From: Chloroflexota bacterium
Lineage (GTDB): Bacteria; Chloroflexota; Anaerolineae; Aggregatilineales; J027
Reading direction: 5' to 3'
Assembly: GCA_003697365.1 (NCBI GenBank)
Contig: RFGP01000064.1
Span: 1 to 35,722 of the forward strand
Length of the DNA: 35,722 bases
The translations under genes and the position numbers were made by a program. How positions within the stretch are numbered: the first letter of the stretch is position 1; each line of letters begins with the position of its first letter. Of this stretch, positions 15,594-24,822 are shown piece by piece. The notes under the pieces are model-generated. The model saw only the letters and a list, made by a program, of their open reading frames with translations, made no database searches and was not told the DNA's origin.

Positions 15594-17324
15594 ATGGCAT
15601 TACGTCAGCGTGTTTTTCGATCCCACATACAAACAAATCAGCAATTTAGCATTAGCGACGTTGTGATGTTGCTGATAATTATCACAATCCTAGCGATCGG
15701 TATGGAGGCAGCACTGAGTTCACCAGAAATCATTAGTGGTCCCGATATTCGACTCAACCTCACCGCTTTACCACTCTATAGTCTATTATCTATTGGGCGA
15801 ATGTTCTTCGCATATGTCTTGTCCTTAATATTTTCGATTGTTTACGGATATGCTGCTGCACAAAGTAAAACTACTGAACGCTGGCTGTTACCATTACTGG
15901 ACATTTTGCAATCAGTACCTATTTTATCATTTTTACCCGTTGTGCTATTGAGTCTAACAGCTATCCTGCCACAACGTATCGCAATTGAGTTGGCAGCTAT
16001 CATCCTGATCTTTACAAGCCAAACGTGGAATCTCACATTTAGTTTTTATCAATCTATGACTACACTACCAAATGAATTACGTGAAGCAGCGGCGATATTT
16101 CGATTTAGCCGTTGGCTACGCTTCCGTATCGTAGAACTGCCCTTTGCTGCATTGGGACTCATCTGGAATAGCGTTATGTCATGGGCAGGAGGATGGTTCT
16201 TTCTCATGGCGGCTGAAATATTCACGCTTGGCAATCGCGATTTTCGCCTTCCCGGTTTAGGGTCTTATCTTTCAACAGCTGCCAATAAAGGCGATACATC
16301 GGCGTTAATTTACGGCATTTTAAGCCTTGTTGCCATCATCATTCTGCTGGATCAGCTTGTTTGGCAACCGCTTCTTGCGTGGGCAGAGCGTTTTAAAGTC
16401 TCACAAGTTGAGGAAGAACACCCAACCACATCTTGGTTTCTGAATGGATTACGCCGTTCTGGTTTCGCTTATTGGCTTCGAGAACACTTCTTTTCCCCAC
16501 TCTTTAGGCGAATCGATCAGCGTTTAAATCAACAGCCACACTATATTGCAAGTCTAGAAACAGAAAATACCGCTAAACCTTCAGCGTTACGCTATATTTT
16601 TCTCAGTATACTTATGCTAGGCATTGGATATGGCATTGTCCAAGCGATAGATTTAATAGCTAGTTTATCACCAGATGATTGGCTTAACATTGCTATTGGG
16701 GCGCTAGCAACTTTTATAAGAGTGACAATTGCCGTCACGATCGCACTGATTTGGACAATTCCTGTCGGGGTCATCATCGGCACCAAACCTCGTATAGCGG
16801 CTATACTACAGCCCATTGTGCAAATCGTGGCTTCTATTCCTGCTACGGCATTATTTCCAATTTTATTACTTGGTTTAATAGACTTACCCACTGGCCCAAA
16901 TATCGCTGCAATTCTCCTGATGTTATTAGGTACCCAATGGTATTTACTCTTCAACGTCATCGCAGGAGCATCCGCCATTCCACAAGACTTACAATATACT
17001 ACTGATATAATGGGGTTACATGGATGGCGGCGTTGGCGTACCCTCATTCTGCCAGCACTTTTCCCCTACATCATCACAGGACTCATCACATCAAGCGGAG
17101 GAGCATGGAATGCCAGTATCGTAGCTGAGTATACTCACTTTGGCGGGCAAACAAGCAAAGTTGTTGGACTGGGTGCTGTTATCACAGAATCCACTGAAGT
17201 AGGTAACTATCCTCTACTCTTAGCATCTACCTTAACGATGATCATTCTTGTCGTCATCATCAACCGTATTGTATGGCGACGGTTGTATCGCCTTGCAGAA
17301 GAACAATATCGTTTAGATCAATAA
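15594..17324 (+). CDS. NitT/TauT-type ABC transporter, duplicated permease
   Basis: A 576-residue permease with two binding-protein-dependent transport domains in one chain. Each half has its ATPase-coupling EAA-like loop: LPNELREAAAIFRFSRWLRF near residue 160 and IPQDLQYTTDIMGLHGWRRW near 465. Hydrophobic helices surround each loop, and a hydrophilic linker lies at about residues 265-325. The layout matches the duplicated anion-transport permeases of the nitrate/sulfonate/taurine group (COG4986 type). AGGAGAGA lies 6-7 nt upstream of ATG. The ATPase follows 21 bases after the stop. No binding protein is encoded nearby, so the substrate is unknown; an oxyanion or organic anion would fit the family. 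Confidence 0.85.
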   Translation: MALRQRVFRSHIQTNQQFSISDVVMLLIIITILAIGMEAALSSPEIISGPDIRLNLTALPLYSLLSIGRMFFAYVLSLIFSIVYGYAAAQSKTTERWLLPLLDILQSVPILSFLPVVLLSLTAILPQRIAIELAAIILIFTSQTWNLTFSFYQSMTTLPNELREAAAIFRFSRWLRFRIVELPFAALGLIWNSVMSWAGGWFFLMAAEIFTLGNRDFRLPGLGSYLSTAANKGDTSALIYGILSLVAIIILLDQLVWQPLLAWAERFKVSQVEEEHPTTSWFLNGLRRSGFAYWLREHFFSPLFRRIDQRLNQQPHYIASLETENTAKPSALRYIFLSILMLGIGYGIVQAIDLIASLSPDDWLNIAIGALATFIRVTIAVTIALIWTIPVGVIIGTKPRIAAILQPIVQIVASIPATALFPILLLGLIDLPTGPNIAAILLMLLGTQWYLLFNVIAGASAIPQDLQYTTDIMGLHGWRRWRTLILPALFPYIITGLITSSGGAWNASIVAEYTHFGGQTSKVVGLGAVITESTEVGNYPLLLASTLTMIILVVIINRIVWRRLYRLAEEQYRLDQ

Positions 17325-17345
17325 CAGAAGAAAGGCAACAACCTC

Positions 17346-18671
17346 ATGGCCCAAAACGTATTATTGAAAATAGAGCACGTCACCAAGATATATGGCCGTA
17401 AAGATCGTCAATTTACGGCTGTTAAAGATATTAACCTAGCAATCCATGAGGGTGAATTCGTAGCATTACTAGGCCCCAGTGGATGTGGGAAGAGCACGCT
17501 TTTGCGTATGATTACAGGACTCATAGAGCCTACAAGCGGTACAGTATATTACCGAGACAAGCCTATAAAAGGTGTTAATCCTTACGCAACAATTGTCTTT
17601 CAGACATTCGCACTTTACCCATGGTTAACAGTGCTTGAAAATGTTGCCCTTGCTCTTGAAGCGCGCGGCGTAGCCCGTTCAGAACGCTATAGAATAGCGG
17701 AACGCTTGCTGGACACAGTCGGTCTCGATGGTTTTGAAAAGGCTTATCCGCGTGAACTTTCGGGTGGAATGCGCCAAAAAGTAGGTTTTGCGCGCGCCCT
17801 AGCCGTTGAGCCTGAACTGTTATGCTTAGATGAACCTTTTAGCGCATTGGATGTCCTTAGCGCAGAAGCATTACGCGGCGAATTAATGGAGCTTTGGATT
17901 GGTGAACAACTTCCCATCAAAGCGATTTTAATGGTAAGTCATAATATTGAAGAAGCAATTTCAATGGCCGATCGTATTGTTGTCATGGGTAAAGAGCCCG
18001 GCCACATTGTTGCTGAGTTTGCCGTTGATCTACCGCATCCACGTGATCGTAAAAACCCGCGTTTTGAGCAACTGCTCGACTATATTTACGCGGCTATCGC
18101 AGGACGCACATTACCAGAGATCAGTGAAGTCGGTACAGCACCCGGCACACCGGGACCCACACGCATCTTGCCAAATGCTTCTGTCAATGCACTAGCGGGG
18201 CTTTTAGAACACTTAAGAACTAGTGGACGACAAGATATTTATAAACTAGATGATGAGCTTGGCTTGGACATGGGCGATCTGATCCAAGTCATTGAAATGG
18301 CCGAAATGTTAGGGTTTGCAACTATCAATGAAGGCGATATTGAATTAACCCCTCTGGGGGAAGCCTATGCTGAAGCGTCTATTCTCACTCGTAAAGAGCT
18401 TTTTGCCCAACGTGCGCGTCGGTTACCTATGCTACAGTGGATGATTCAGATGCTCAAGGTAGCGCCTAATAATGAGCTCCCTTGGAAAGTATTTCTCACC
18501 GCCCTACTGCCAGAGTTTCCTGATGAAATGGCAGAGCGGCAACTTGATATTGCGATCAATTGGGGACGTTATGCTGAGCTTATCGATTATGACGATGATA
18601 ACGAGCTTATCCGCCTCGATCTTTCAAATGGACGCTTTGAAGTCGAGTCAGAAGTTCAAAAAGCACGTTAA
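17346..18671 (+). CDS. NitT/TauT-type ABC ATPase with C-terminal AAA-associated domain
   Basis: ATPase partner of the duplicated permease. The first 260 residues are a NitT/TauT ATPase: Walker A GPSGCGKST, Q-loop VFQTFALYPWLTVLENV, signature LSGGMRQKVGFARALA, Walker B LLCLDEPFSALD and VSHNIEEAI. After a Pro/Gly-rich linker (TAPGTPGPTR) comes a 150-residue C-terminal domain (about 275-430) containing YKLDDELGLDMGDLIQVIE and IELTPLGEAYAEASI, which reads as a winged-helix-like AAA-associated domain (PF09821 type). Total 441 residues. The tail probably senses or gates transport, which is inference. A hairpin terminator lies after the stop. Confidence 0.85.
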   Translation: MAQNVLLKIEHVTKIYGRKDRQFTAVKDINLAIHEGEFVALLGPSGCGKSTLLRMITGLIEPTSGTVYYRDKPIKGVNPYATIVFQTFALYPWLTVLENVALALEARGVARSERYRIAERLLDTVGLDGFEKAYPRELSGGMRQKVGFARALAVEPELLCLDEPFSALDVLSAEALRGELMELWIGEQLPIKAILMVSHNIEEAISMADRIVVMGKEPGHIVAEFAVDLPHPRDRKNPRFEQLLDYIYAAIAGRTLPEISEVGTAPGTPGPTRILPNASVNALAGLLEHLRTSGRQDIYKLDDELGLDMGDLIQVIEMAEMLGFATINEGDIELTPLGEAYAEASILTRKELFAQRARRLPMLQWMIQMLKVAPNNELPWKVFLTALLPEFPDEMAERQLDIAINWGRYAELIDYDDDNELIRLDLSNGRFEVESEVQKAR

Positions 18672-18697
18672 AGCCTCTACCCCATACAACTGATCGT

Positions 18698-18747
18698 CCG
18701 TGCTAGAAGCCATTTATTGAAGGGCAGAAAGCACGGTTTATTATTTT
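18698..18747 (+). terminator. Terminator after the duplicated-permease operon
   Basis: CCGTGCT (18698-18704) pairs perfectly with AGCACGG (18730-18736), followed by TTTATTATTTT. It lies between the convergent ATPase gene and moaA and is oriented to stop the plus-strand transcript. The loop is long (25 nt). Confidence 0.6.
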
Positions 18748-18750
18748 CAT

Positions 18751-19758
18751 TTAGCCACCAATATAATACATTTCGATCTTATCTCGATCATTAGTCGTTT
18801 GTGTGGATCGCACCTCTGAATATCGATCTGAGCGCTTCTTCCACATATGAGCTATTATGTCTAGTAATTCATCATCTGTTGCCCCACCGCGTAGTGGTGT
18901 TTTTAGATCGGTGCCGTGTGTGGCAAAGAGACACGTATATAATTGCCCTTCTGGCGACATTCTCAAACGACTGCAAGCGCCACAAAACGGCTTAGTGACA
19001 GAGGCGATAATACCCAACTCCCCTCCTCCATCACGATAACGAAAACGTAATGAAGTTTCACTAGCATATTGGCGTGGCAATGGTTCAATGGGCAGAACAG
19101 CATCAATGCGTTGAATGATTTCATCTGCCGTCACGACATCATCCATAACCCACCCATTGCGCGTTCCAACATCCATGTATTCAATAAAGCGTAAAACATA
19201 GCCATTATCTTTACAAAAGCGCGCCAAATCAACAATTGTATGATCATTTACACCACGTTGTACTACGGCATTAATTTTAATGGGCGAAAATCCCGCCACT
19301 TCAGCCGCCCGAATCCCCTTCAAAACATCTTCAACATCAGCCTTCCCCCCATTCATGCGCCGAAAAATATCATTATCTAAAGTATCAAGACTAATCGTTA
19401 CACGCTTCAATCCTGCATCGCGAAGCATAGCCGCTTTTGGTGGCAACAAGACCCCGTTTGTCGTCATTGCTAAATCATGAACACCCTGTATTTCCGCAAG
19501 GTATGCCACCAATTTTTCAATCTCTTGGCGCACTAGGGGTTCGCCTCCCGTCAGTCTCAACTTAACAGCACCAAGTTGTACAATAAGGCGAGTTAGACGA
19601 ACAATTTCTTCAAAAGATAACAACTGATGGTTTTTCATAAACTGATATTTTTCACCAAAAATCTCAGTTGGCATACAATAGGTACAGCGAAAATTACACC
19701 TATCCGTCACAGAAATACGTAGATCACGTAATGGTCTATCAAAGGCATCAGTAATCAT
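18751..19758 (-). CDS. moaA: GTP 3',8-cyclase, molybdenum cofactor synthesis
   Basis: Radical SAM enzyme that, with MoaC, converts GTP to cyclic pyranopterin, the first step of molybdopterin synthesis. Full length at 335 residues. The SAM-binding [4Fe-4S] motif is CNFRCTYC (Cys21, Cys25, Cys28), the substrate-cluster cysteines are in FCGACSRLR and YTCLF, RLTGGEPLVR is the SAM-contact region, and the chain ends in the characteristic Gly-Gly tail (YYIGG) needed for activity. It stands alone: no moaC, moaD/E or moeA is in the window. A weak GGAG lies 13 nt before the ATG. It is convergent with the transporter operon and divergent from the acyl-CoA synthetase. Confidence 0.95.
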   Translation of the reverse strand: MITDAFDRPLRDLRISVTDRCNFRCTYCMPTEIFGEKYQFMKNHQLLSFEEIVRLTRLIVQLGAVKLRLTGGEPLVRQEIEKLVAYLAEIQGVHDLAMTTNGVLLPPKAAMLRDAGLKRVTISLDTLDNDIFRRMNGGKADVEDVLKGIRAAEVAGFSPIKINAVVQRGVNDHTIVDLARFCKDNGYVLRFIEYMDVGTRNGWVMDDVVTADEIIQRIDAVLPIEPLPRQYASETSLRFRYRDGGGELGIIASVTKPFCGACSRLRMSPEGQLYTCLFATHGTDLKTPLRGGATDDELLDIIAHMWKKRSDRYSEVRSTQTTNDRDKIEMYYIGG

Positions 19759-19926
19759 GGTTTGAGTTATGCTCCAAAATGTAGTGTTGTTATGCGTCTT
19801 TATAAATTAGAACGCTTTATAGCGCTGCTTTATTACAGTATAGCTTTTGCACATTAGAAAGATTCATATATTTAGTTCCATAAATTAATGCTTTCTAGCA
19901 CAAAATTTGTTTCTGAAAATATTTTT

Positions 19927-19954
19927 TTGTTAATATGGCTTTGCTGATGATAAT
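19927..19954 (+). promoter_or_regulatory. Candidate promoter for the acyl-CoA synthetase
   Basis: TTGTTA (19927-19932), 16 nt, GATAAT (19949-19954), within the AT-rich 238-base gap between the divergent moaA and acyl-CoA synthetase genes. The rest of that gap shows no feature I can name. Confidence 0.35.
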
Positions 19955-19996
19955 CTTAAAGTGAAAATTATTGGAATCATTAAGGAGCTTTGCGTT

Positions 19997-21559
19997 ATGA
20001 GTATTTTAGTTTCTGATTGGCTTGTGTTTCATGCTGACCGCACCCCTGAGAAAATAGCGCTCATCGATCAACATAGCGGAAAGCAATTAACCTATGCAGA
20101 ATTTAACGAACGTGCCACCCGCCTAGCAACTTATCTGCGCGATGAATGGAGCATCACACAAGGCGATCGCGTAGCAATATTAGCTAAAAACTCTGTTCAC
20201 TACTTTGAGTTCGAGTTCGCGTGCTTCAAATTAGGGGCCATTATGCTACCGCTCAATTGGCGCTTAGCAGAACCTGAACTTGTTTATATTGTAAGTGATG
20301 CAGAAGCAAAAGGCATTGTCTATGATGCAGAATTTGCAGACCGCATCCCGACATTACGCCAACAAGCAGGGATTCAATACCAACTACGCCTTGATATTGA
20401 AGGCACTGCTGATGATGGTGCCCAAAACTATGAGGAAGCCATCAAGTCATCCCCCCCACTTGTCACAATGCCTGAAACAATTAACCATGATACCGTCTGT
20501 ACAATTATGTATACTGCAGGCACAACAGGCCGTCCTAAGGGTGCGCTCATTACACAAGGGATGACTTTTTGGAACGCGGCAAATATCAGCATTCCAACAG
20601 GATTAAACAAAGACAGCGTTTTTTATTGCGTCTTGCCAACATTTCATACAGCGGGATTAAATCTATACGTAAATCCTATCATCCATCATGGCGGCACTAG
20701 TATCATTGCGCGCAACTTCGATGCAGGAACAGCACTCGAAACACTTTCAAGTTCAGAACTAGGTGTCACGCACTTTTTCGGCGTGCCAGCCATTTATTTA
20801 TTCATGAGTCAACATGAAAACTTCGCTGATACAGACCTATCAAATATTCAATCATGGGGATGTGGAGGCGCACCAATGCCGGTGGCTCTTTTAGAAACTT
20901 ACCGTAAACGCGGCATCATTGTGCAAACAGGCTTTGGTATGACTGAAACTAGTCCAACTGTATTCTTAGCAGACAAGCGACGTGCCATTGAAAAACCAGC
21001 CTCCGTAGGCAAACCACTATTACACACGCGCGTTAAGATTGTTGATGAAAATTTCCAAGAAGTACCACCTAACACTGTGGGCGAAGTCGTCATCGCAGGG
21101 CCAAATATTACACCCGGCTATTGGAAAAGACCAGATGCCAATGAGAGCAGTTTCACCATCGATGAAAACGGCATACGTTGGCTTCATTCTGGAGATGCTG
21201 GTATGACAGACGAAGAAGGTTGTATCTACATCGTAGATCGTTATAAAGATATGTACATTAGTGGCGGTGAGAATGTCTATCCTGCTGAAGTTGAGCAAGT
21301 TATTTTTCACGTTGAGGGCGTAGCTGATGTAGCAGTCATAGGTGTTCCCGATGAACGATGGGGAGAATCTGGCCTCGCTGTTGTAGTAAAAGCAAAAAAT
21401 AGCCAAGTGACAGAAGAGACCATCATTGAATCATGCCGCAAAAATTTAGCGAAGTATAAAGTGCCAAAACGAGTTGTTTTTGTGGATGAACTGCCACGAA
21501 ATGCTGCTGGAAAAGTATTGAAGCGCGTCTTACGCGAACAGTTTGTCCAACAGCATTAA
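19997..21559 (+). CDS. Acyl-CoA synthetase (AMP-forming)
   Basis: ANL-superfamily ligase that adenylates a carboxylic acid and transfers it to CoA. I use ATG 19997 (520 aa) instead of 19961 because AAGGAG sits 9-10 nt before it and the shorter form starts on the conserved [18 protein letters not shown]. The P-loop-like [11 protein letters not shown] is near residue 171, FGMTETSP near 312, the hinge region [19 protein letters not shown] near 420, and the catalytic Lys in NAAGKVLKR near 504. It resembles fatty-acyl and o-succinylbenzoate CoA ligases; chain length preference cannot be read. The glyoxylate-cycle genes nearby fit use of fatty acids. Its stop overlaps the response-regulator stop by 4 bases, tail to tail. 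Confidence 0.88.
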   Translation: MSILVSDWLVFHADRTPEKIALIDQHSGKQLTYAEFNERATRLATYLRDEWSITQGDRVAILAKNSVHYFEFEFACFKLGAIMLPLNWRLAEPELVYIVSDAEAKGIVYDAEFADRIPTLRQQAGIQYQLRLDIEGTADDGAQNYEEAIKSSPPLVTMPETINHDTVCTIMYTAGTTGRPKGALITQGMTFWNAANISIPTGLNKDSVFYCVLPTFHTAGLNLYVNPIIHHGGTSIIARNFDAGTALETLSSSELGVTHFFGVPAIYLFMSQHENFADTDLSNIQSWGCGGAPMPVALLETYRKRGIIVQTGFGMTETSPTVFLADKRRAIEKPASVGKPLLHTRVKIVDENFQEVPPNTVGEVVIAGPNITPGYWKRPDANESSFTIDENGIRWLHSGDAGMTDEEGCIYIVDRYKDMYISGGENVYPAEVEQVIFHVEGVADVAVIGVPDERWGESGLAVVVKAKNSQVTEETIIESCRKNLAKYKVPKRVVFVDELPRNAAGKVLKRVLREQFVQQH

Positions 21560-22185
21560 TAATGATGTTTCAAGTACCATGCCGCCGCTTCGGTGCGGTT
21601 ATTGACACCGAGCTTCTCAAAAATATTGCGCATATGAAATCGTACAGTGTTTTCACTGACACTTAACTCATGAGCGATTTCCGGGTTTGTTAGACCAGTA
21701 GCGACAAGTTGCAGAACTTCTATCTCGCGAGGGGAAAGCAAACTCTCAGGTTCTGGGGCGGGCGGGCGCTGCACCATCAACAATCGTTGAGCAGCACGCG
21801 GAAAAACTAACCGCCCCTTTGCAACTTGCCGAATCGCTTCAATGGTTTGAATAGGCGGCTCAGTCTTTAGGGCAAAACCCTCAGCATTCAATTCTAAGGC
21901 AGATTGTATGCTCTCACCATCACCAAAAGCTGTTAAAACCAAAACGCGCACCCCAACATGTCTTTCTCGGATGGCCTTTAAAACGCTAAAACCATCATAA
22001 GGCATCTGCAAATCTGTTACCACGACATCAACTTCATATTGCTTGAGCTTTTCAAGCAATTCGTCTCCTGTGTGGGCAACATCAACGACCTGAATATCTG
22101 GCTGCTGATCAATTAGAGCTCGCAGGCCTTGCAAGACCAGCTCATGATCATCTGCCAATAAAACCCGAATAATATTCTCAGCCAT
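21556..22185 (-). CDS. NarL/LuxR-type response regulator
   Basis: A 209-residue two-component regulator. The receiver domain has the acidic pair Asp12-Asp13 (LLADDHELV), phospho-acceptor Asp58 (VVVTDLQMP) and a conserved Thr in LVLTAFG. The C-terminal LuxR-type helix-turn-helix is [20 protein letters not shown] followed by [20 protein letters not shown]. The start overlaps the histidine kinase gene by 8 bases, so they are one unit. It is the best candidate to bind the GGGTAG repeats between the kinase gene and aceB, by position only. Confidence 0.93.
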   Translation of the reverse strand: MAENIIRVLLADDHELVLQGLRALIDQQPDIQVVDVAHTGDELLEKLKQYEVDVVVTDLQMPYDGFSVLKAIRERHVGVRVLVLTAFGDGESIQSALELNAEGFALKTEPPIQTIEAIRQVAKGRLVFPRAAQRLLMVQRPPAPEPESLLSPREIEVLQLVATGLTNPEIAHELSVSENTVRFHMRNIFEKLGVNNRTEAAAWYLKHHY

Positions 22186-22876
22186 GAATCGGTACTTTCA
22201 CCTCAATGCGCGTTCCTTTGCCGGGGCTACTAAATAGTTTAAACTCTCCATCCAAGATTGCAACACGATCGCGCATTCCACGCAAGCCAATATGCGCTTC
22301 GTGCTCTGTAGCTTGTGGCCCATCTAGTGGTGGTGGTTCAAAGCCCCGTCCTTTATCATAAACTACTACATAAATATCGTGATCGTCAGCCCAAATTTTC
22401 ACCCATTGCTTATCTGTATCAGCGTGACGATATGCATTTGAAAGCGCTTCTTGTAAAATTCGATACAATGCTATTTTAACATGAATAGGAAGATCATCAG
22501 GAATTGAGCCAATTTCCAATTCCACAGTTTGCCCACTCCATTGTTCATGTTGGAAGATAAGCCCTTCGACTATGGATTGAAACTTACGACGATGAAACTC
22601 TGGTGAACGCATCGCCCCTACAAAATAACGAATATCATGCAAAGTCATCTCAATTTGCTTTTCAACCTGATTCACTATTGGGATCAAGTCAACCACGCCA
22701 CCTTGTAGTTCTTCAAAGGATAATTTGGAAATCTCATTTTGTAATCGAGTAATGAGTGAAAGAGCAGCAAATAAATTCTGGACCGGCCCATCATGAATAT
22801 CTAGAACAATGCGGCTAAGTTCTTCTTCAGTAACTGTTAAGATACGACGTGTTGCTAAATCTTTTTTGAATTTCAT
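22178..22876 (-). CDS. Cytoplasmic sensor histidine kinase, HisKA_3 type
   Basis: A short 232-residue kinase, cognate to the NarL-type regulator it overlaps. The dimerisation/phosphotransfer helix begins almost at the N-terminus, with phospho-acceptor His28 in [12 protein letters not shown]. The ATP-binding domain has [14 protein letters not shown] (N box), [10 protein letters not shown] (G1) and [14 protein letters not shown] plus [11 protein letters not shown] (G2). There is no transmembrane segment and no PAS, GAF or other sensor domain, so the signal must come from another protein or be intracellular. The ATG is preceded by AAGGGA at short spacing. Transcribed divergently from aceB. Confidence 0.92.
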   Translation of the reverse strand: MKFKKDLATRRILTVTEEELSRIVLDIHDGPVQNLFAALSLITRLQNEISKLSFEELQGGVVDLIPIVNQVEKQIEMTLHDIRYFVGAMRSPEFHRRKFQSIVEGLIFQHEQWSGQTVELEIGSIPDDLPIHVKIALYRILQEALSNAYRHADTDKQWVKIWADDHDIYVVVYDKGRGFEPPPLDGPQATEHEAHIGLRGMRDRVAILDGEFKLFSSPGKGTRIEVKVPIHG

Positions 22877-22964
22877 AGTTCCCTTGTTTAGGCTCGCTAT
22901 CTATAAGTGATTTGATTTTTAGCATAGCGAACAGATGCTAGAAACGCAATTGATCACCTGTCTA

Positions 22965-23012
22965 ATCGGGTAGGTCAAACCTACCCGCTCGAACCTTTCT
23001 CCCCTACCCGAT
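22965..23012 (+). promoter_or_regulatory. Three-copy GGGTAGG motif, candidate operator
   Basis: CGGGTAGGT (22967-22975) and ACCTACCCG (22979-22987) form a perfect 9-bp inverted repeat with only three bases between. A third copy, CTACCCGAT (23004-23012), is exactly complementary to ATCGGGTAG (22965-22973). The cluster lies between the divergent kinase/regulator genes and aceB, so one bound protein could serve both directions. In RNA, the two pairings would exclude each other. Confidence 0.65.
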
Positions 23013-23062
23013 AGTTGATTAACGTCCTAACATATTGGCCGCCTAAAAACCACTCGATATTG

Positions 23063-23089
23063 TATGTGAAAAAGAGAACAAATCACATA
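23063..23089 (+). promoter_or_regulatory. TATGTGA-N13-TCACATA dyad upstream of aceB
   Basis: Two perfect 7-bp half-sites, TATGTGA (23063-23069) and TCACATA (23083-23089), with centres 20 bp apart, about 40 bases before aceB. The half-site resembles a CRP half-site, but the spacer is 13 and not 6, so it is not a normal CRP box. Confidence 0.45.
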
Positions 23090-23124
23090 TCCTGAATACA
23101 AGTTCATCAACTAAGGAGCTGGTC

Positions 23125-24711
23125 ATGAACTTAGAAACTCAAAATATTCAAGTTTTAGGTCAACAAACGCCCGCTGTCGAACAGGTCTTAACCCCTGAAG
23201 CGATAGCCTTTATTGCAAAATTACATCGCACCTTTAATCCTACGCGGTTAGCACTATTGCAACGCCGCGCTGAGCGCCAAGCACGTTTTGATGAAGGCGA
23301 AAAACCAACATTTCCTCCTGAAACAGCTCATATTCGCGCAGATGACACGTGGCGTGTTGCTCCTACGCCTGCGGATTTACAAGATCGTCGTGTAGAAATT
23401 ACGGGGCCCGTTGAACGTAAGATGATGATCAATGCGCTCAATTCTGGTGCAAAGGTCTTCATGGCTGATTTTGAAGATGCAAACAGCCCAACTTGGGACA
23501 ATTGCATTCAAGGTCAAATCAACTTACGTGATGCGGTGCGTCGAACTATTGAATTCACCAATCCTGAAAACGGCAAGCGATACACTCTTAATGAAAATAT
23601 CGCCACTTTACTCGTACGACCACGCGGTTGGCATCTAACAGAGAAACATTTCCTCGTGGATGGTGAACCTATTTCTGCGAGCTTATTTGACTTTGGGCTT
23701 TACATGTTCCATAACGCACAGGAGCTTATCGAACGCGGTAGCGGCCCTTATTTTTACTTACCAAAGCTCGAAAGTTATCTAGAAGCGCGCTTGTGGAACG
23801 ATGTTTTTAACATGGCGCAAGATGAGCTAGGAATTCCGCGCGGTACTATCCGAGCAACAGTGTTGATTGAAACCATTCTCGCCGCACATGAAATGGATGA
23901 GATATTGTATGAATTGCGCGACCATGCAGCAGGCTTGAACGCCGGACGTTGGGATTATATTTTTAGTGTCATACGTACCTTCCGCAAGCGTCCAGATGCC
24001 GTGTTGCCAGATCGTGCCCAAATTACTATGACCGTTCCCTTCATGCGCGCCTATACCGAATTAATGGTCAAGACTTGCCATAAACGCGGTGCTCATGCTA
24101 TTGGTGGTATGTCCGCTTTCATTCCTAACCGCCGTGAGCCCGAAGTGACCGAAATCGCCCTACAAAAAGTGCGCGAAGATAAATTGCGCGAAAGCGGCGA
24201 TGGTTGTGATGGCACATGGGTTGCCCATCCAGACCTAGTGCCGGTTGTAATGGAAATATTCGACGAAGTCTTAGGAGATCGTCCTCACCAAAAAGATCGC
24301 CAGCGTGATGACGTACATGTTACAGCAGAACAATTGACGACGCTCACCGTTCCTAATGGAACAATTACCGAAGCTGGTATGCGATTAAATATTGATGTTG
24401 CTCTGCAATATTTAAATGCTTGGTTAAACGGCAACGGCGCAGCAGCCATCTATAACCTTATGGAAGACACAGCAACTGCAGAAATTTCCCGCGCGCAATT
24501 ATGGCAATGGCTTCATCATGGGGCCAAGCTAGATAGTGGCGAAACTATCACCCGTGAATTATATGAGCGCTTACGCGATGAAGAATTGGCCAAACACGGC
24601 GGCCCATCAGCAGAACGTTACGGCGATGCTGTGATGCTACTCGACAAATTGGTGCTAGCAGATACGTTCATTGACTTTCTAACTTACGAGGCCTATGCCT
24701 ATCTGGACTAG
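23125..24711 (+). CDS. aceB: Malate synthase A
   Basis: Condenses glyoxylate with acetyl-CoA to malate, the second step of the glyoxylate shunt. The length of 528 residues fits the AceB (isoform A) group and not the longer GlcB form. Conserved blocks are [27 protein letters not shown] with the catalytic Arg, AGRWDYIFS near residue 272, and [20 protein letters not shown] 8 nt before ATG supports the start. aceA follows after 111 bases on the same strand, and the upstream region carries two dyad motifs shared with the divergent two-component genes. Confidence 0.96.
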   Translation: MNLETQNIQVLGQQTPAVEQVLTPEAIAFIAKLHRTFNPTRLALLQRRAERQARFDEGEKPTFPPETAHIRADDTWRVAPTPADLQDRRVEITGPVERKMMINALNSGAKVFMADFEDANSPTWDNCIQGQINLRDAVRRTIEFTNPENGKRYTLNENIATLLVRPRGWHLTEKHFLVDGEPISASLFDFGLYMFHNAQELIERGSGPYFYLPKLESYLEARLWNDVFNMAQDELGIPRGTIRATVLIETILAAHEMDEILYELRDHAAGLNAGRWDYIFSVIRTFRKRPDAVLPDRAQITMTVPFMRAYTELMVKTCHKRGAHAIGGMSAFIPNRREPEVTEIALQKVREDKLRESGDGCDGTWVAHPDLVPVVMEIFDEVLGDRPHQKDRQRDDVHVTAEQLTTLTVPNGTITEAGMRLNIDVALQYLNAWLNGNGAAAIYNLMEDTATAEISRAQLWQWLHHGAKLDSGETITRELYERLRDEELAKHGGPSAERYGDAVMLLDKLVLADTFIDFLTYEAYAYLD

Positions 24712-24745
24712 CAAGAACTTCCTTTATCGGCAAATGTGTACATTG

Positions 24746-24761
24746 GGTTGGCGGCCCAACC
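24746..24761 (+). repeat. GC-rich hairpin between aceB and aceA
   Basis: GGTTGG (24746-24751), loop CGGC, CCAACC (24756-24761), in the 111-base gap between aceB and aceA. There is no following T-run, so it is not a standard terminator; it could stabilise or process the transcript. Confidence 0.45.
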
Positions 24762-24822
24762 GCTGACCCCCTTTCTCTCAAAAAAAACCCATGTGCAGTT
24801 TAATTTTTAAGAGGAGCCAAAA

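Noticed and set aside
16592-17047. Long minus-strand ORF (151 aa) inside the duplicated permease gene
   Set aside because: It is an antisense shadow of a hydrophobic coding sequence, with no ribosome site or recognisable family. The same applies to 8944-9285, 21020-21406 and 31386-31721.
22965-23012. tRNA gene on the minus strand (GGTTCGAG reads like a T-loop)
   Set aside because: No acceptor stem, D arm or anticodon arm of proper geometry can be built around it.
23066-23087. CRP binding site upstream of aceB
   Set aside because: The half-sites TGTGA/TCACA are present, but the spacer is 13 and not the required 6.
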